A stretch of DNA of 64,000 nucleotides from G965276765 sp965276765 (GCA_965276765.1 OZ255627.1:4836001-4900000), one strand, 5' to 3'. Counted from the stretch's first letter, positions 8,639 through 17,003 are shown. Translations and numbers: made by a program. The notes: generated by a model not told the origin, from the letters alone.

Positions 8639-10741
8639 GTGGTGCGCACGGATGTCATCGGCACAGCTCCAACCGGCCCCGGCCTGCCGGTCTGGCTGGA
8701 AGGGCTCAACGAACAGCAGCGCCAGGCGGTCGACCATGACGGCGGTCCGCTGCTGATCCTTGCCGGCGCGGGGACGGGCAAGACCAAGACGCTCGTGTGC
8801 CGGCTGGCTCGCCTGCTGGCGAATGGAACCGCGCCCGAGCGCATCCTGCTCGTGACCTTCAGCCGCAGGGCGGCGGAGGAGATGGTTCGCCGAGTCGGAG
8901 CCCTCACCGATCCCGCGATCGCCCGCAGGGTGCAGGCGGGGACCTTCCACGCCATGGCCCACCAGTTGTTGCGTCGCTACGGGGCCGTGGTGGGGCTGGG
9001 CGATGGCTTCAGCCTCATCGACCAGGCCGACGCGGCCGAGCTGATGGCCCTCGTGCGCACCGAGGCCGGCACCGCCACTGACGGGCCCGAACCCCTTCGG
9101 CGCCGCCGCTTCCCACGCGCCGACACCTTGGTGTCGATCTACTCGCGAGTCGTCAACGCCCAGATGCCCCTGGAGACGGTCCTGCGAAGCACGTTTCCCT
9201 GGTGCATCGACGAGCTCGATGGCATCCGTCGGGTCTTCACGGCCTACACCGATCGCAAGCGGGCGGGGCATCTCATCGACTTCGACGATCTTCTCCTCTA
9301 CTGGAGGGCCGCCGTTGGCGACCCGGGCGTCGGGCCCGTGCTCGCCGCTTCCTACGACCACGTCCTCGTGGACGAGTACCAGGACACCAACGGGCTGCAG
9401 GCCGAGATCCTGCGTGGTCTCCGCGGCAGCGACGATCGCCTGACGGTCGTGGGTGACGACGCCCAGGCGATCTACTCCTTCCGAGCCGCCACGGTCCGAA
9501 ACCTCATCGACTTCCCCCAGCAGTTCGGCGGCGCATCGACGGTCACCCTCGAGCAGAACTACCGATCCAACCAGGCCATCCTCGACCTGGCCAACGCCGT
9601 GGCCGCCGACATGCACGCGGGGCTGTCGAAGTCGCTGTGGACGGCCGCACCTGGGGGGCTGCGACCGGTGCTGGCCACGTGCCCGGGTGAAGGAGCCCAG
9701 GCCGACGCCGTGTGCGACGTGGTCATCGAGCATCTCGAGCGAGGCATCCGTCTGCGCGACCAGGCCGTGCTCTTTCGGGCCGCGCACCACAGTGATCTGC
9801 TCGAGCTCGAACTCGGCCGCCGCCGTATTCCGTTCGTCAAGTACGGCGGTCTGCGCTTCCTCGAAGCGGCCCATGTCCGGGACCTCGTGGCCATGCTCCG
9901 CGTCCTCGACAACCCCTGGGACGAGCTGGCTTGGCATCGGGTCCTGCTCCTGGTGGAGGGGGTCGGTCCGGCCACGAGCTGTCGAATCCTCGCCGACCTC
10001 GGGCTTCGGCCCCGCCGAGCGGACGGAGTCGATCCACTCGCCCGCTTCGTCAGAACCGACCGTCCCGTCGTCGCACGGGCGGAGCCGTCGATGAGCGGAA
10101 TCGTCGCCGCCCTGACCGACTGTCGATCGGACCGCCTGGATCCCGGTGCCGAGGTCGACCGCCTTCGCCAGGCGCTCGACCCGCTGATCCGGCGCCGATA
10201 CGACCGCGGCGAGGTCCGGATGCGTGACCTCGACCGGCTGGCCCGGCTGGCCTCACCTGTCACCTCTCGAAGCGCGCTCATCGCCGAGCTCACGCTCGAC
10301 CCGCCCGCCGCGACCGGTGACTTCGCCGGCGAGCCCAACCTCGACGACGACTACCTGGTGCTCTCCACGGTCCACTCGTCCAAAGGGGGAGAGTGGCGCT
10401 CGGTGCACGTCATCCATGCCGCCGACGGGATGTTCCCTTCGGACATGGCGACCGGCACGCCCGACGGTGTCGACGAAGAGCGACGCCTGTTTTACGTGGC
10501 CCTCACCCGCGCCAAAGAGCACCTTCACATCTACGCTCCCCTCCGCTACCACCACGCCGGCACACACGGATGGGGAGACCGGCACGGCTACGCCCAGCGC
10601 ACCCGCTTCCTCCCGCCCTCGGTCGACCACCTCGTCGACCATCGGGCCGTGCGCGATGCCGGTCCTGAGCTCGCTATCGGGGACGTCACTCCGACCGATC
10701 TACCCGAGAAGGTCGACGGTGCGCTGCGCGCCCTGTGGTAG
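8639..10741 (+). CDS. UvrD/PcrA-like superfamily 1 DNA helicase, SOS-regulated
   Basis: ATP-dependent 3'-5' DNA helicase of the UvrD/Rep/PcrA group, 700 residues. Q-motif LNEQQRQAV precedes Walker A AGAGTGKT (residues 42-49). Then come TFSRRAAEEM (Ia), VDEYQDTN (Walker B), GDDAQAIYSFRAA (III), LEQNYRSN (IV), STVHSSKGGEW (V) and FYVALTRAKEHL (VI). No nuclease domain or C-terminal UvrD tail is visible. GTG 8639 is chosen because TAGGCT ends 7 bases before it, so the message is probably leaderless; GTG 8642 is also possible. The LexA box makes damage induction likely. It ends 17 bases before the stop of the convergent toxin gene. Its partners, if any, are unknown. Confidence 0.92.
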   Translation: MVRTDVIGTAPTGPGLPVWLEGLNEQQRQAVDHDGGPLLILAGAGTGKTKTLVCRLARLLANGTAPERILLVTFSRRAAEEMVRRVGALTDPAIARRVQAGTFHAMAHQLLRRYGAVVGLGDGFSLIDQADAAELMALVRTEAGTATDGPEPLRRRRFPRADTLVSIYSRVVNAQMPLETVLRSTFPWCIDELDGIRRVFTAYTDRKRAGHLIDFDDLLLYWRAAVGDPGVGPVLAASYDHVLVDEYQDTNGLQAEILRGLRGSDDRLTVVGDDAQAIYSFRAATVRNLIDFPQQFGGASTVTLEQNYRSNQAILDLANAVAADMHAGLSKSLWTAAPGGLRPVLATCPGEGAQADAVCDVVIEHLERGIRLRDQAVLFRAAHHSDLLELELGRRRIPFVKYGGLRFLEAAHVRDLVAMLRVLDNPWDELAWHRVLLLVEGVGPATSCRILADLGLRPRRADGVDPLARFVRTDRPVVARAEPSMSGIVAALTDCRSDRLDPGAEVDRLRQALDPLIRRRYDRGEVRMRDLDRLARLASPVTSRSALIAELTLDPPAATGDFAGEPNLDDDYLVLSTVHSSKGGEWRSVHVIHAADGMFPSDMATGTPDGVDEERRLFYVALTRAKEHLHIYAPLRYHHAGTHGWGDRHGYAQRTRFLPPSVDHLVDHRAVRDAGPELAIGDVTPTDLPEKVDGALRALW

Positions 10742-10757
10742 GGCCCGACTCCCGGCA

Positions 10758-11198
10758 TCATGAGCCGAGGACGAGGAGGTCGAGCCCGGGAAACTGTCGG
10801 AAGGCGGCGTCCGTCGTGACCATCAGGGAACCGGCCGCCGATGCGAAGGCAGCGAGATACGCGTCCATCCACAGCTTGGGCGACGCCGTGTCCCGGATCG
10901 CCAGCTCGTGCCACCTGGCCTCGAGTCCGGCCGGCTCCGTGCTCCGAATGACGATTCGATCGTCGGCGAGGAAGGCCTCGTAGGTGGCCCACGCTTCCGA
11001 GTTGGTCAGTGGTGGGTTGCCGTACGGTGCCAACACCGCCGCGTTCGTGAGCAGCCGGAGGAACGTCTGCTGCGTGGCCCGGCAGAACATGATGGATCCT
11101 GGGTGCTCCACACTCTCGAGCCACTCACGGGTCGCCGGCTGGTGGACATGGCCCGACAAGGCCAAGGCGAGCCACACATTGCTGTCAGCCAGGTTCAC
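10758..11198 (-). CDS. vapC: PIN-domain ribonuclease toxin, VapC family
   Basis: Toxin half of a type II toxin-antitoxin pair, 146 residues, with the PIN fold that cleaves RNA (tRNA, rRNA or mRNA depending on the member). Acidic active-site positions are visible: Asp5 in NLADSNVWLAL, an acidic residue in WMDAYLAAFA, and Asp in TTDAAFRQF. The motif order and length fit VapC proteins with the TTDxxF ending. It overlaps the upstream antitoxin gene by 4 bases (ATGA), so translation is coupled. It is convergent with the helicase. Confidence 0.88.
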   Translation of the reverse strand: MNLADSNVWLALALSGHVHQPATREWLESVEHPGSIMFCRATQQTFLRLLTNAAVLAPYGNPPLTNSEAWATYEAFLADDRIVIRSTEPAGLEARWHELAIRDTASPKLWMDAYLAAFASAAGSLMVTTDAAFRQFPGLDLLVLGS

Positions 11199-11467
11199 GA
11201 CGACCGTCGCAGAGACGTCGCCTCTTCCTGGGAGAGGATCTCTGCCACCCGAGCGGGGTTCATCTCCGCTTCGGGGTCGGCGCGATGGGCGCAGTGGACA
11301 AGCGGCACCTGGATCCTGGTCGGAGCGGCACCGCCGGAGCTCGGGCCTTGGGCCAGCCCTCGTCCCACGAGCTCGGCCATGACGTCCTTGAGCCGCCGAC
11401 CCTCGGTCGCGGCGCGGATCTTCACGGCTCGCATGAGCTCGTCCGGCAGCTCCACCGTCGTCTTCAC
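11195..11467 (-). CDS. vapB: Ribbon-helix-helix antitoxin, VapB family
   Basis: Antitoxin of the vapBC pair, 90 residues, starting at GTG 11467. The N-terminal MKTTVELPDELMRAVKIRAA followed by EGRRLKDVMAELVGRGL is a typical ribbon-helix-helix DNA-binding domain. The C-terminal half (about 45-90) is polar and should wrap the toxin. RHH antitoxins normally repress their own promoter. A CATGG-N3-CCATG inverted repeat lies just upstream, and CATAAT (11499 to 11494 on this strand) is a good -10 element about 27 bases before the start. Confidence 0.85.
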   Translation of the reverse strand: MKTTVELPDELMRAVKIRAATEGRRLKDVMAELVGRGLAQGPSSGGAAPTRIQVPLVHCAHRADPEAEMNPARVAEILSQEEATSLRRSS

Positions 11468-11472
11468 AGGAC

Positions 11473-11485
11473 CATGGTACCCATG
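11473..11485. promoter_or_regulatory. Inverted repeat, candidate VapB operator
   Basis: CATGG-TAC-CCATG lies between the vapB start codon and its CATAAT -10 element. The position suits autorepression by the VapBC complex. Inferred from position and symmetry only. Confidence 0.4.
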
Positions 11486-11545
11486 AAAGTGGGATTATGG
11501 TTTTATGGCAGAAGAAGAGTCCGGGTGCCGGCCTAAGGTCGAGGC

Positions 11546-13462
11546 ATGCACCTCAGGTTCGGGCGCGACGAAGAAGCGGCCTTCGAGCGGACCGCCGCCG
11601 CCTTGGTCGAAGAGTTCGACGAACTCCGCCCCGCCGCCGGCGAGGGTGGGCTGGACGCCCGGCTGGCCCTCGACTGGAAGTGGGGCTACGGCGACGGCGA
11701 TCTGGGTGCGTGGCAACTCGAGGATCTTGACGAGTTCCTGCTCGAATGGTGCCCACAGCACGTCGCCATACCGGCCGATGAGGGTGAGCGGCTGACACAG
11801 TTGGTGTCCGACCTTCTGGCCTTCCTCGCCAGCGGGGGCCTGCTGGGTCCTGGCTCGGCTCCGCTCGACGTGCTGCAGAGTCATCTGGCGGGGATGGGTG
11901 AACGAGTCGTCGCGGCCCTGGACGACCCGGCCCGCTTCGGTATGGCGAAGTCGATGTTCTCGGCGATGACCGACCTCGGTGAGCTGCCCGACAACCTTGA
12001 CGAGCTGGACCTTGATGGGCTCGCCGACCGCTTCAACGCCCTGCCGTTCGACGAACGCGGGCGGATCCTCGGCCTCGGAGACCCGTACGCCGGCCCGTGG
12101 CAGCACCTCACAGCCGGGATCCCGCTCACTCCTGCTCCGTTGGTGACCACCGACGATCTGCTGGCGATCATCGATGAGACGCCGATCGTGCAACAGGTCC
12201 TTGCCGTGCGCGCCTTCGTCGGCGAAGGACGCAAGCTGACGGCCAAGGGAAACCTCACGGTGGTCGACGCCAAGGCTCTGGCCGCCGACCTCGACGACCC
12301 CGCCCTCGCCATGGCGGCCGAGCACCACTTCGAGGTCCGCTCGGCCGACGACCTCCCGACCATGCAGTTCGTTCTCCGCTGGGCACGCGCCGCCGGCGCC
12401 GTCCGCGTCGCCAAGGGCCGACTCCATGCCACGGCGTCGTGGGCCAAGCTCGACGCGGTCGCAGCCATCGAACGGCTGGCGTCGACCCTCATCGACAAGG
12501 GGCCGGTATCCCTGCACACCGCCGACAACCAGTGGAGCCAGCGAGCGCTCGTGCAGGTCGTTGACGAAGGGGTTCCGCACCTCCTGGCCTTGCTCTGGGC
12601 CGTCCCTGAGCCGCTCGATTTCGAGGAGCTGCTCGACGCCATCGTCGAGATCTGCGAGCTCCGTTTGCAGTTTCCTTCGATGGCCACCCCCGAGTCGACT
12701 CGCCGCCAGATCCGCTACGAGATCGACCTGCTCTTCGACGTGCTGACAATGGCCGGCGTGGTTACACGCCGGGACTCGCGTACCGTCGCCGACGAGTACG
12801 GGAGCGACCGGCGCGAAGGCGGGACCCTGGCCATGACGGCCCTCGGGCGGGCCGTGCTCGGCGACCATCTAAGAACCAGCGGATATCCGGTCCCAACGGC
12901 AGGCGAGCTCGCCGAGCTTCCCCTCTCCGCTCTCTTCGAGCGAATCGGTGCGTGGCATCCCGATCGCACCCGCACCGAGTTCGACCACTGGGTGCGGCGG
13001 CAATCGCCCGACCAGGCCGTCGACGAGATGGCTGCGCTGCTCGATAGCTACGAGGACCCCCAATGGCCGGTCGCGGCGCTCGACTTGATCAACCGGCTCG
13101 GAGCACCGACCGACGAAACTGCGGCCCGTCGATTCCTGGCCACGCCGGCAAGGGGCCATGCCATCGGCTGGCTGCTCGAACACGGCCACACCGACGTGCC
13201 CGACGACCCGGCGGCCATGATGCGTTCCGGGCTCGAGCTGCTCTCCCTGCACCTCATCGGAGCGGGCGACGACGAGTTCCTCGAGATAATCACCAAGATC
13301 GACGATCTCGAGTCCTTCGTCGACAACGCAGGGCGGATCTCCGTCCCCGCCGCCTCCTCGGTGTTGGATGGCATCGCCCGGCTCCACCCCGACCAGTCGA
13401 TCGCCAAGGCGGCCCGCAAGGCGGCGATGCGCCAACGCAGCCGGACCACGACCGGTCGCTGA
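11546..13462 (+). CDS. Conserved actinobacterial protein of unknown function
   Basis: A 638-residue acidic, helix-rich, soluble-looking protein. I see no catalytic motif, membrane segment or signal peptide. The N-terminal third holds a Trp-rich patch (LDWKWGYGDGDLGAWQLEDL) followed by DEFLLEWCPQHV. This pattern occurs in a widespread but unnamed actinobacterial family. Start ATG 11546 is supported by TAAGGT at 11534-11539, six bases upstream, which suggests a leaderless message. It is divergent from vapB. The next gene, a repair glycosylase, starts 40 bases downstream but has its own -10 element. No function is proposed. Confidence 0.8.
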   Translation: MHLRFGRDEEAAFERTAAALVEEFDELRPAAGEGGLDARLALDWKWGYGDGDLGAWQLEDLDEFLLEWCPQHVAIPADEGERLTQLVSDLLAFLASGGLLGPGSAPLDVLQSHLAGMGERVVAALDDPARFGMAKSMFSAMTDLGELPDNLDELDLDGLADRFNALPFDERGRILGLGDPYAGPWQHLTAGIPLTPAPLVTTDDLLAIIDETPIVQQVLAVRAFVGEGRKLTAKGNLTVVDAKALAADLDDPALAMAAEHHFEVRSADDLPTMQFVLRWARAAGAVRVAKGRLHATASWAKLDAVAAIERLASTLIDKGPVSLHTADNQWSQRALVQVVDEGVPHLLALLWAVPEPLDFEELLDAIVEICELRLQFPSMATPESTRRQIRYEIDLLFDVLTMAGVVTRRDSRTVADEYGSDRREGGTLAMTALGRAVLGDHLRTSGYPVPTAGELAELPLSALFERIGAWHPDRTRTEFDHWVRRQSPDQAVDEMAALLDSYEDPQWPVAALDLINRLGAPTDETAARRFLATPARGHAIGWLLEHGHTDVPDDPAAMMRSGLELLSLHLIGAGDDEFLEIITKIDDLESFVDNAGRISVPAASSVLDGIARLHPDQSIAKAARKAAMRQRSRTTTGR

Positions 13463-13502
13463 GCAACCCCGCGGCCTTTTCGGCTCGGATATGGTTCTGA
13501 CG

Positions 13503-14081
13503 ATGCTGCATCTGAGCCAGGATCCCGAGGCCGATCGACTGCTCTCCGACGATCCCCTCGCCCTCCTGATCGGGATGGTCCTCGACCAGCAGGTGCCACT
13601 CGAGCGGGCCTTTGCCGCGCCGCGGCTCCTCCAGGAGCGCCTCGGTCGACCGATCGACGCCACCGAGCTCGCCGCTATGGACCCCGACGAGCTGATCGCG
13701 GCGTTCGTCGCACGACCCGCTTTGCACCGGTTTCCCGCCGCCAACGCCAAGCGAGTGCGGCAGCTGTGTCAGCTGATCGTCGAGACCTACGGTGGCGACG
13801 CCGGTGCCATCTGGCGTGACGTCCCCGACGGTGACGAGCTCTACCGTCGGATCAGGGAGTTGCCCGGTTTCGGCGAGCAGAAGGCCAGGATCTTCGTCGG
13901 CCTGCTCGGCAAACAGCTCGGGGTCCGACCCAGAGGGTGGGACTCGGCCGCCGGTCGCTTCGGGCAACCGGGGACGTATTTCTCCGTGGCCGACATCGTC
14001 GACGAACGGTCCCTCGGTCGCGTCCGGGCCTACAAGCAGCAGATGAAGGCGGCGGCCAAAGCCGTCACCTGGCCGACCTGA
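13503..14081 (+). CDS. HhH-GPD-type base-excision repair protein
   Basis: Short DNA glycosylase-like protein (192 residues) of the helix-hairpin-helix GPD superfamily, in the group annotated in actinobacteria as HhH-GPD-type base excision repair protein. The helix-hairpin-helix reads LPGFGEQKARIFVGLLGKQ, followed by LGVRPRGWDSAAGRFG. The N-terminal LALLIGMVLDQQVPLERAF is also typical. There is no iron-sulfur Cys cluster. Start ATG 13503 is preferred because TATGGT at 13490-13495 lies 7 bases before it; an upstream ATG at 13491 would add four residues. The lesion recognised is unknown. Confidence 0.85.
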   Translation: MLHLSQDPEADRLLSDDPLALLIGMVLDQQVPLERAFAAPRLLQERLGRPIDATELAAMDPDELIAAFVARPALHRFPAANAKRVRQLCQLIVETYGGDAGAIWRDVPDGDELYRRIRELPGFGEQKARIFVGLLGKQLGVRPRGWDSAAGRFGQPGTYFSVADIVDERSLGRVRAYKQQMKAAAKAVTWPT

Positions 14082-14095
14082 CCGACCCGGAGGGA

Positions 14096-14881
14096 TCAGT
14101 CCTGGCGGTCCATCCAGCCGAGGAGGATGGCGATGGCCCTGGGGTCGTGGCGGAGCCGGTGACCGGCCCCCACGAGCACCCGGAGCTCGGCCATCCCGTC
14201 GGCGGCGTCGGCCAGCGCCCTGGCATCGATGATCGGCACCACCTCGTCGTTGGCCCCGTGCACCAGGAGGATCGGCCGGGGTGGGAGCTTGCCGATGAGA
14301 CCGAGCGGCCTGACCTCGCGCAGCTCCCTCGCCCACGCCTCGAGGTCGGCAGGGAACCCGGGGTCGCGGATGATCCCGAGGCTCCTCGCCTGGGCCACGA
14401 AGCGCTTGGCGTCGATGGCCCGGTCGCCGAAGTCGGCCGGCGTGGCAAACGTGGCGACGCCGCGCACGCGCGCGTCCTCCCCTGCGGCGCAGATAGCAAG
14501 GGCCCCGCCGGCGGCGAACCCGCACAGCCAGGCGGCATCGACGCCCGGCGTGTCGAGAAGCGCATCGGTAGCGGCCTTGAGATCGGTCAACCATCCCCCG
14601 AGGGAGAAATCACCTTCGGAGCGGCCCGTCCCCCGAAAGCTGAAGGTGAGGACGACCCAGCCGGTATCGGCGGCCAGCCGATCGGCGAGCTCGAGGTACC
14701 CGCCCCAGTTGCCCTGCTGCTGCGAAGGAGTTACCGGGAAACCGTGGCAGAGCACGAGGCCATGGCGCCCCACGCCGATGGCCGCCGACGCCGCCGGCCG
14801 GGCCACATAGGCGTCAAGGTCGAGGCCATCGGAACGGATCACGATGGGCGAACCGGTGAGCGACGACGGCGTGGTACTCAC
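14096..14881 (-). CDS. Alpha/beta hydrolase-fold protein with Ala in place of the nucleophile Ser
   Basis: Protein of the dienelactone hydrolase/serine aminopeptidase-like alpha/beta fold, about 261 residues. The oxyanion-side motif LCHGFP, the FSFRGTGRSEG strand turn, a late Asp in HGANDEVVP and a His in GAGHRL are all present. The nucleophile elbow, however, reads CGFAAGG where G-x-S-x-G is expected, so the catalytic Ser is Ala. The protein may bind rather than hydrolyse, or use another residue. Start GTG 14881 has GAGAG at a fair distance; GTG 14899 would add six residues. A hairpin and the RNA-like element at 14.9-15.14 kb lie immediately upstream on the same strand. Confidence 0.8.
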   Translation of the reverse strand: MSTTPSSLTGSPIVIRSDGLDLDAYVARPAASAAIGVGRHGLVLCHGFPVTPSQQQGNWGGYLELADRLAADTGWVVLTFSFRGTGRSEGDFSLGGWLTDLKAATDALLDTPGVDAAWLCGFAAGGALAICAAGEDARVRGVATFATPADFGDRAIDAKRFVAQARSLGIIRDPGFPADLEAWARELREVRPLGLIGKLPPRPILLVHGANDEVVPIIDARALADAADGMAELRVLVGAGHRLRHDPRAIAILLGWMDRQD

Positions 14882-14907
14882 CGGCTCACTCTCGCACACG
14901 CACAGAA

Positions 14908-15141
14908 GACAACGGCGGGGCCGCCCAGAGGCGACCCCGCCGTTTTACTAGGACTGCACTAGAAGCGAGAGGTTTCGTTTGGTGTACCGAGCGGGACCAA
15001 GTTCTCGGCCGTCGCCTCACGGGTGACTGGTGTGGACTCACCAGGTGGTCCAGCAGCCGACCTACTGGCCAGCCACCTCCGAGGTCCCAACGGGTTGACT
15101 ACTCAGTTGGACCACCTCCTTTCTTCGGTACCGCAATCGTA
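14908..15141 (-). ncRNA. Candidate structured small RNA or regulatory leader
   Basis: Seen on the minus strand: a -10-like TACGAT (15141 to 15136), then AGAAAGGAGGTGGTCCAA (15124 to 15107), which is complementary to the 3' tail of 16S rRNA over about 16 positions with one wobble. A downstream TGGACCACCT (15052 to 15043) can pair with AGGTGGTCCA and mask that site. Two further small stems follow, then the terminator hairpin at 14911-14944. A 14-codon frame begins with CTG 8 bases after AGGAGG (LSSQPVGTSEVAGQ, stop near 15062). This has the layout of a translated leader or stand-alone RNA. I do not recognise the family. It could control the hydrolase gene that follows. Confidence 0.45.
14911..14944. 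terminator. Strong hairpin, bidirectional terminator or attenuator
   Basis: AACGGCGGGG (14911-14920) pairs perfectly with CCCCGCCGTT (14935-14944), followed by TT on the + strand and by a T-rich GTTGTCTTC on the - strand. It sits 12-30 bases before the possible starts of the hydrolase gene. It could end the upstream minus-strand RNA or act as an attenuator for the hydrolase. Confidence 0.65.
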
Positions 15142-15220
15142 CAACGTGGCCATCGATTGGGAGAGCCAATTCGCCCGAGAAGCCATGACCACTTCGTTCC
15201 CCCACCGATAGGGTCACCCC

Positions 15221-15739
15221 GTGCCCATCTACGCCATCGACGACCGGGTGCCCGACATCGACCCGGCCGCCTACGTCAGCCCTGAGGCGACCGTCATCGG
15301 GGCCGTGCGCCTCGGCCCCCGGTCGAGCGTCTGGCCGGGCGCCGTGCTCCGAGGCGACTACGGCACCATCGTCGTCGGGGAGGCGACGTCCATCCAGGAC
15401 GGCGCCATCATCCACGCCACCGAGGAGCTCGACACGATCATCGGCGACTGGGTGGTCGTCGGTCACCTCGCCCACATCGAGGGGGCGAGGATCGCCAACC
15501 GGGCGCTCATCGGCGTCGGCTCGGTCGTCCTGCACCGGGCCGTGGTCGGAGAGGGCGCCACGGTCGGCGCGGGGGCGGTGGTCACCAACGACCTGGAGGT
15601 ACCGCCGGCGGCCCTCGCTGTCGGGGTGCCGGCGACCATCAAGCCGGACCGGTCACGGGCCGACCTGATCGAGCTGTCGGCCAAGGTCTACGTCGACAAC
15701 GGCGCCCGCTTCAAGACCGGCCTGCGCCGCATCGGCTAG
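15221..15739 (+). CDS. Gamma-carbonic anhydrase-like left-handed beta-helix protein
   Basis: Hexapeptide-repeat protein of the gamma-carbonic anhydrase/PaaY group, 172 residues. Repeats such as VIGAVRLGP, IVVGEATSIQDGAIIHA, IGDWVVVGHLAHIEGA and VGEGATVGAGAVV build the trimeric beta-helix. The metal ligands are His in IIHA and the two His of VGHLAHIEG. Members hydrate CO2 or serve as thioesterase helpers; which applies here cannot be decided. Start GTG 15221 follows TAGGGT (15209-15214) by 6 bases, pointing to a leaderless message. Single gene, divergent from the RNA-like element. Confidence 0.88.
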   Translation: MPIYAIDDRVPDIDPAAYVSPEATVIGAVRLGPRSSVWPGAVLRGDYGTIVVGEATSIQDGAIIHATEELDTIIGDWVVVGHLAHIEGARIANRALIGVGSVVLHRAVVGEGATVGAGAVVTNDLEVPPAALAVGVPATIKPDRSRADLIELSAKVYVDNGARFKTGLRRIG

Positions 15740-15754
15740 GCCGGCCCGCAGTCG

Positions 15755-16894
15755 CTACAGCCCGATGCGCTGCGCCAGCAGCTCGCGGTGGTAGGCCGGG
15801 TCTCCGAAGAGAAGCTCGCTGCTCTTGGCCCGCTTGAAGTACAGGTGGGCGGGATAGTCCCAGGTGAAACCGATGCCACCGTGGATCTGGATGTTTTCTG
15901 CGGCGGCGTGAAAGTAGGCCTCCGAACAGTAGGACTTGGCCAGGCTGGCGACCACGGGCAGCTCGTCGCTTCCTTCGGCTGCCGCCCACCCGGCGTAGTA
16001 AGCCGCCGACTTGGCCGACTCCACCTCGAGCAGCATGTCGGCACACTTGTGCTTGATCGCCTGGAAGCTGCCGATGGGCCGGCCGAACTGCACCCGTACC
16101 TTGGCATACTCGACGGCCATGTCGAGGACCCTCTGGGCCCCGCCAACCTGCTCGGCGGCCAGGGCCACGGCGGCGAGATCGAGCATCTTGGACAGCGCAT
16201 CCCAGCCCCGGCCTTCGGTGCCGACGAGGCGAGCGGGCGTGGCCGTGAAGGTCAGCTTCGCCTGTTTGCGGGTCTGGTCCATCGTGACGAGCGGCGTCGA
16301 AGTGACCGTGCCGGCAACCGAGACCCCGTCGACCGTCCCCTCTTTGTCGACGGCGAAGACCGAGACGCCGGCGTCGGTCCTGGCGGCCACGAGGACCAGG
16401 GCGGCAACCTGGCCGTCGATGACGAAGCTCTTCTCACCGGTCAGGGTCCAGCCCTGATCCGAAGGCACCGCTGCGAGCTCCACTCCATCCTCACCCCACG
16501 CCCCCGACGCCTCGGTGAGCGCGACCGTTGCGACCGTCGTGCCGGCGGCGATCCCCGGCAGGTAGTCGGCCTTGGCCGCGTCGTCGCCCGAAGCGAGCAG
16601 GAGGTTGGCGGCGAGGGCGACACTGGAGAAGTACGGAGCGCAGAGCAAGGCCCTGCCCATCTCCTCCAACACGACGATCAGCTCGACGTAGGAATAGCCC
16701 GACCCGCCGTACTCCTCGGGGATGGCCAGGCCCTGCAGGCCGAGCTGCTCCGCCATCTGTACCCACACGGCGGGGTCGTACCCCTCGGCCGACTCCATGA
16801 GACGTCGGACCTCGGTCTCGGGCGACTTGTCCTCGAGAAACCGCCTGACCGAGCTGCGAAGCTCCTCTTGCTCCTCACTGAAAGCGAAGTTCAC
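15755..16894 (-). CDS. Acyl-CoA dehydrogenase
   Basis: FAD-dependent acyl-CoA dehydrogenase family enzyme, 379 residues. The N-terminal helical domain starts MNFAFSEEQEELRSSVRRF, the middle beta domain contains ALTEASG and LTGEKSFV, and the C-terminal domain ends with VRVQFGRPIGSFQAIKHK and IQIHGGIGFTWDYPAHLYFKRA. It most resembles the ACAD forms that work in steroid, terpenoid or branched acyl-CoA breakdown (FadE-like), though substrate cannot be set. GTG 16894 has AGGGGGACC upstream. It is convergent with the carbonic anhydrase-like gene; the stop codons are 15 bases apart. Confidence 0.9.
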   Translation of the reverse strand: MNFAFSEEQEELRSSVRRFLEDKSPETEVRRLMESAEGYDPAVWVQMAEQLGLQGLAIPEEYGGSGYSYVELIVVLEEMGRALLCAPYFSSVALAANLLLASGDDAAKADYLPGIAAGTTVATVALTEASGAWGEDGVELAAVPSDQGWTLTGEKSFVIDGQVAALVLVAARTDAGVSVFAVDKEGTVDGVSVAGTVTSTPLVTMDQTRKQAKLTFTATPARLVGTEGRGWDALSKMLDLAAVALAAEQVGGAQRVLDMAVEYAKVRVQFGRPIGSFQAIKHKCADMLLEVESAKSAAYYAGWAAAEGSDELPVVASLAKSYCSEAYFHAAAENIQIHGGIGFTWDYPAHLYFKRAKSSELLFGDPAYHRELLAQRIGL

Positions 16895-17003
16895 GCTTGG
16901 TCCCCCTGGGATCGCGGGTCGTGACCGAAGGTTCTAGCTGAGGGCAGGCGCCGAGACAACTTGCTCACTGCGCCCGTGCGGGGGGCGTCGGTAGGCTTCG
17001 GCG

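Noticed and set aside
7643..9937. A 764-codon open frame on - across panB and the helicase
   Set aside because: It spans two good genes on the other strand and an SOS box. Composition is that of a shadow frame.
15107..15124. A fragment of 16S rRNA
   Set aside because: The + strand resembles the 16S 3' tail, but the match stops after about 16 bases and no other rRNA sequence is near. It is better read as an extended Shine-Dalgarno on the - strand.
15023..15211. A 62-codon + frame in the RNA-like region
   Set aside because: No ribosome-binding site and no plausible product; the structure and terminator favour a minus-strand RNA.
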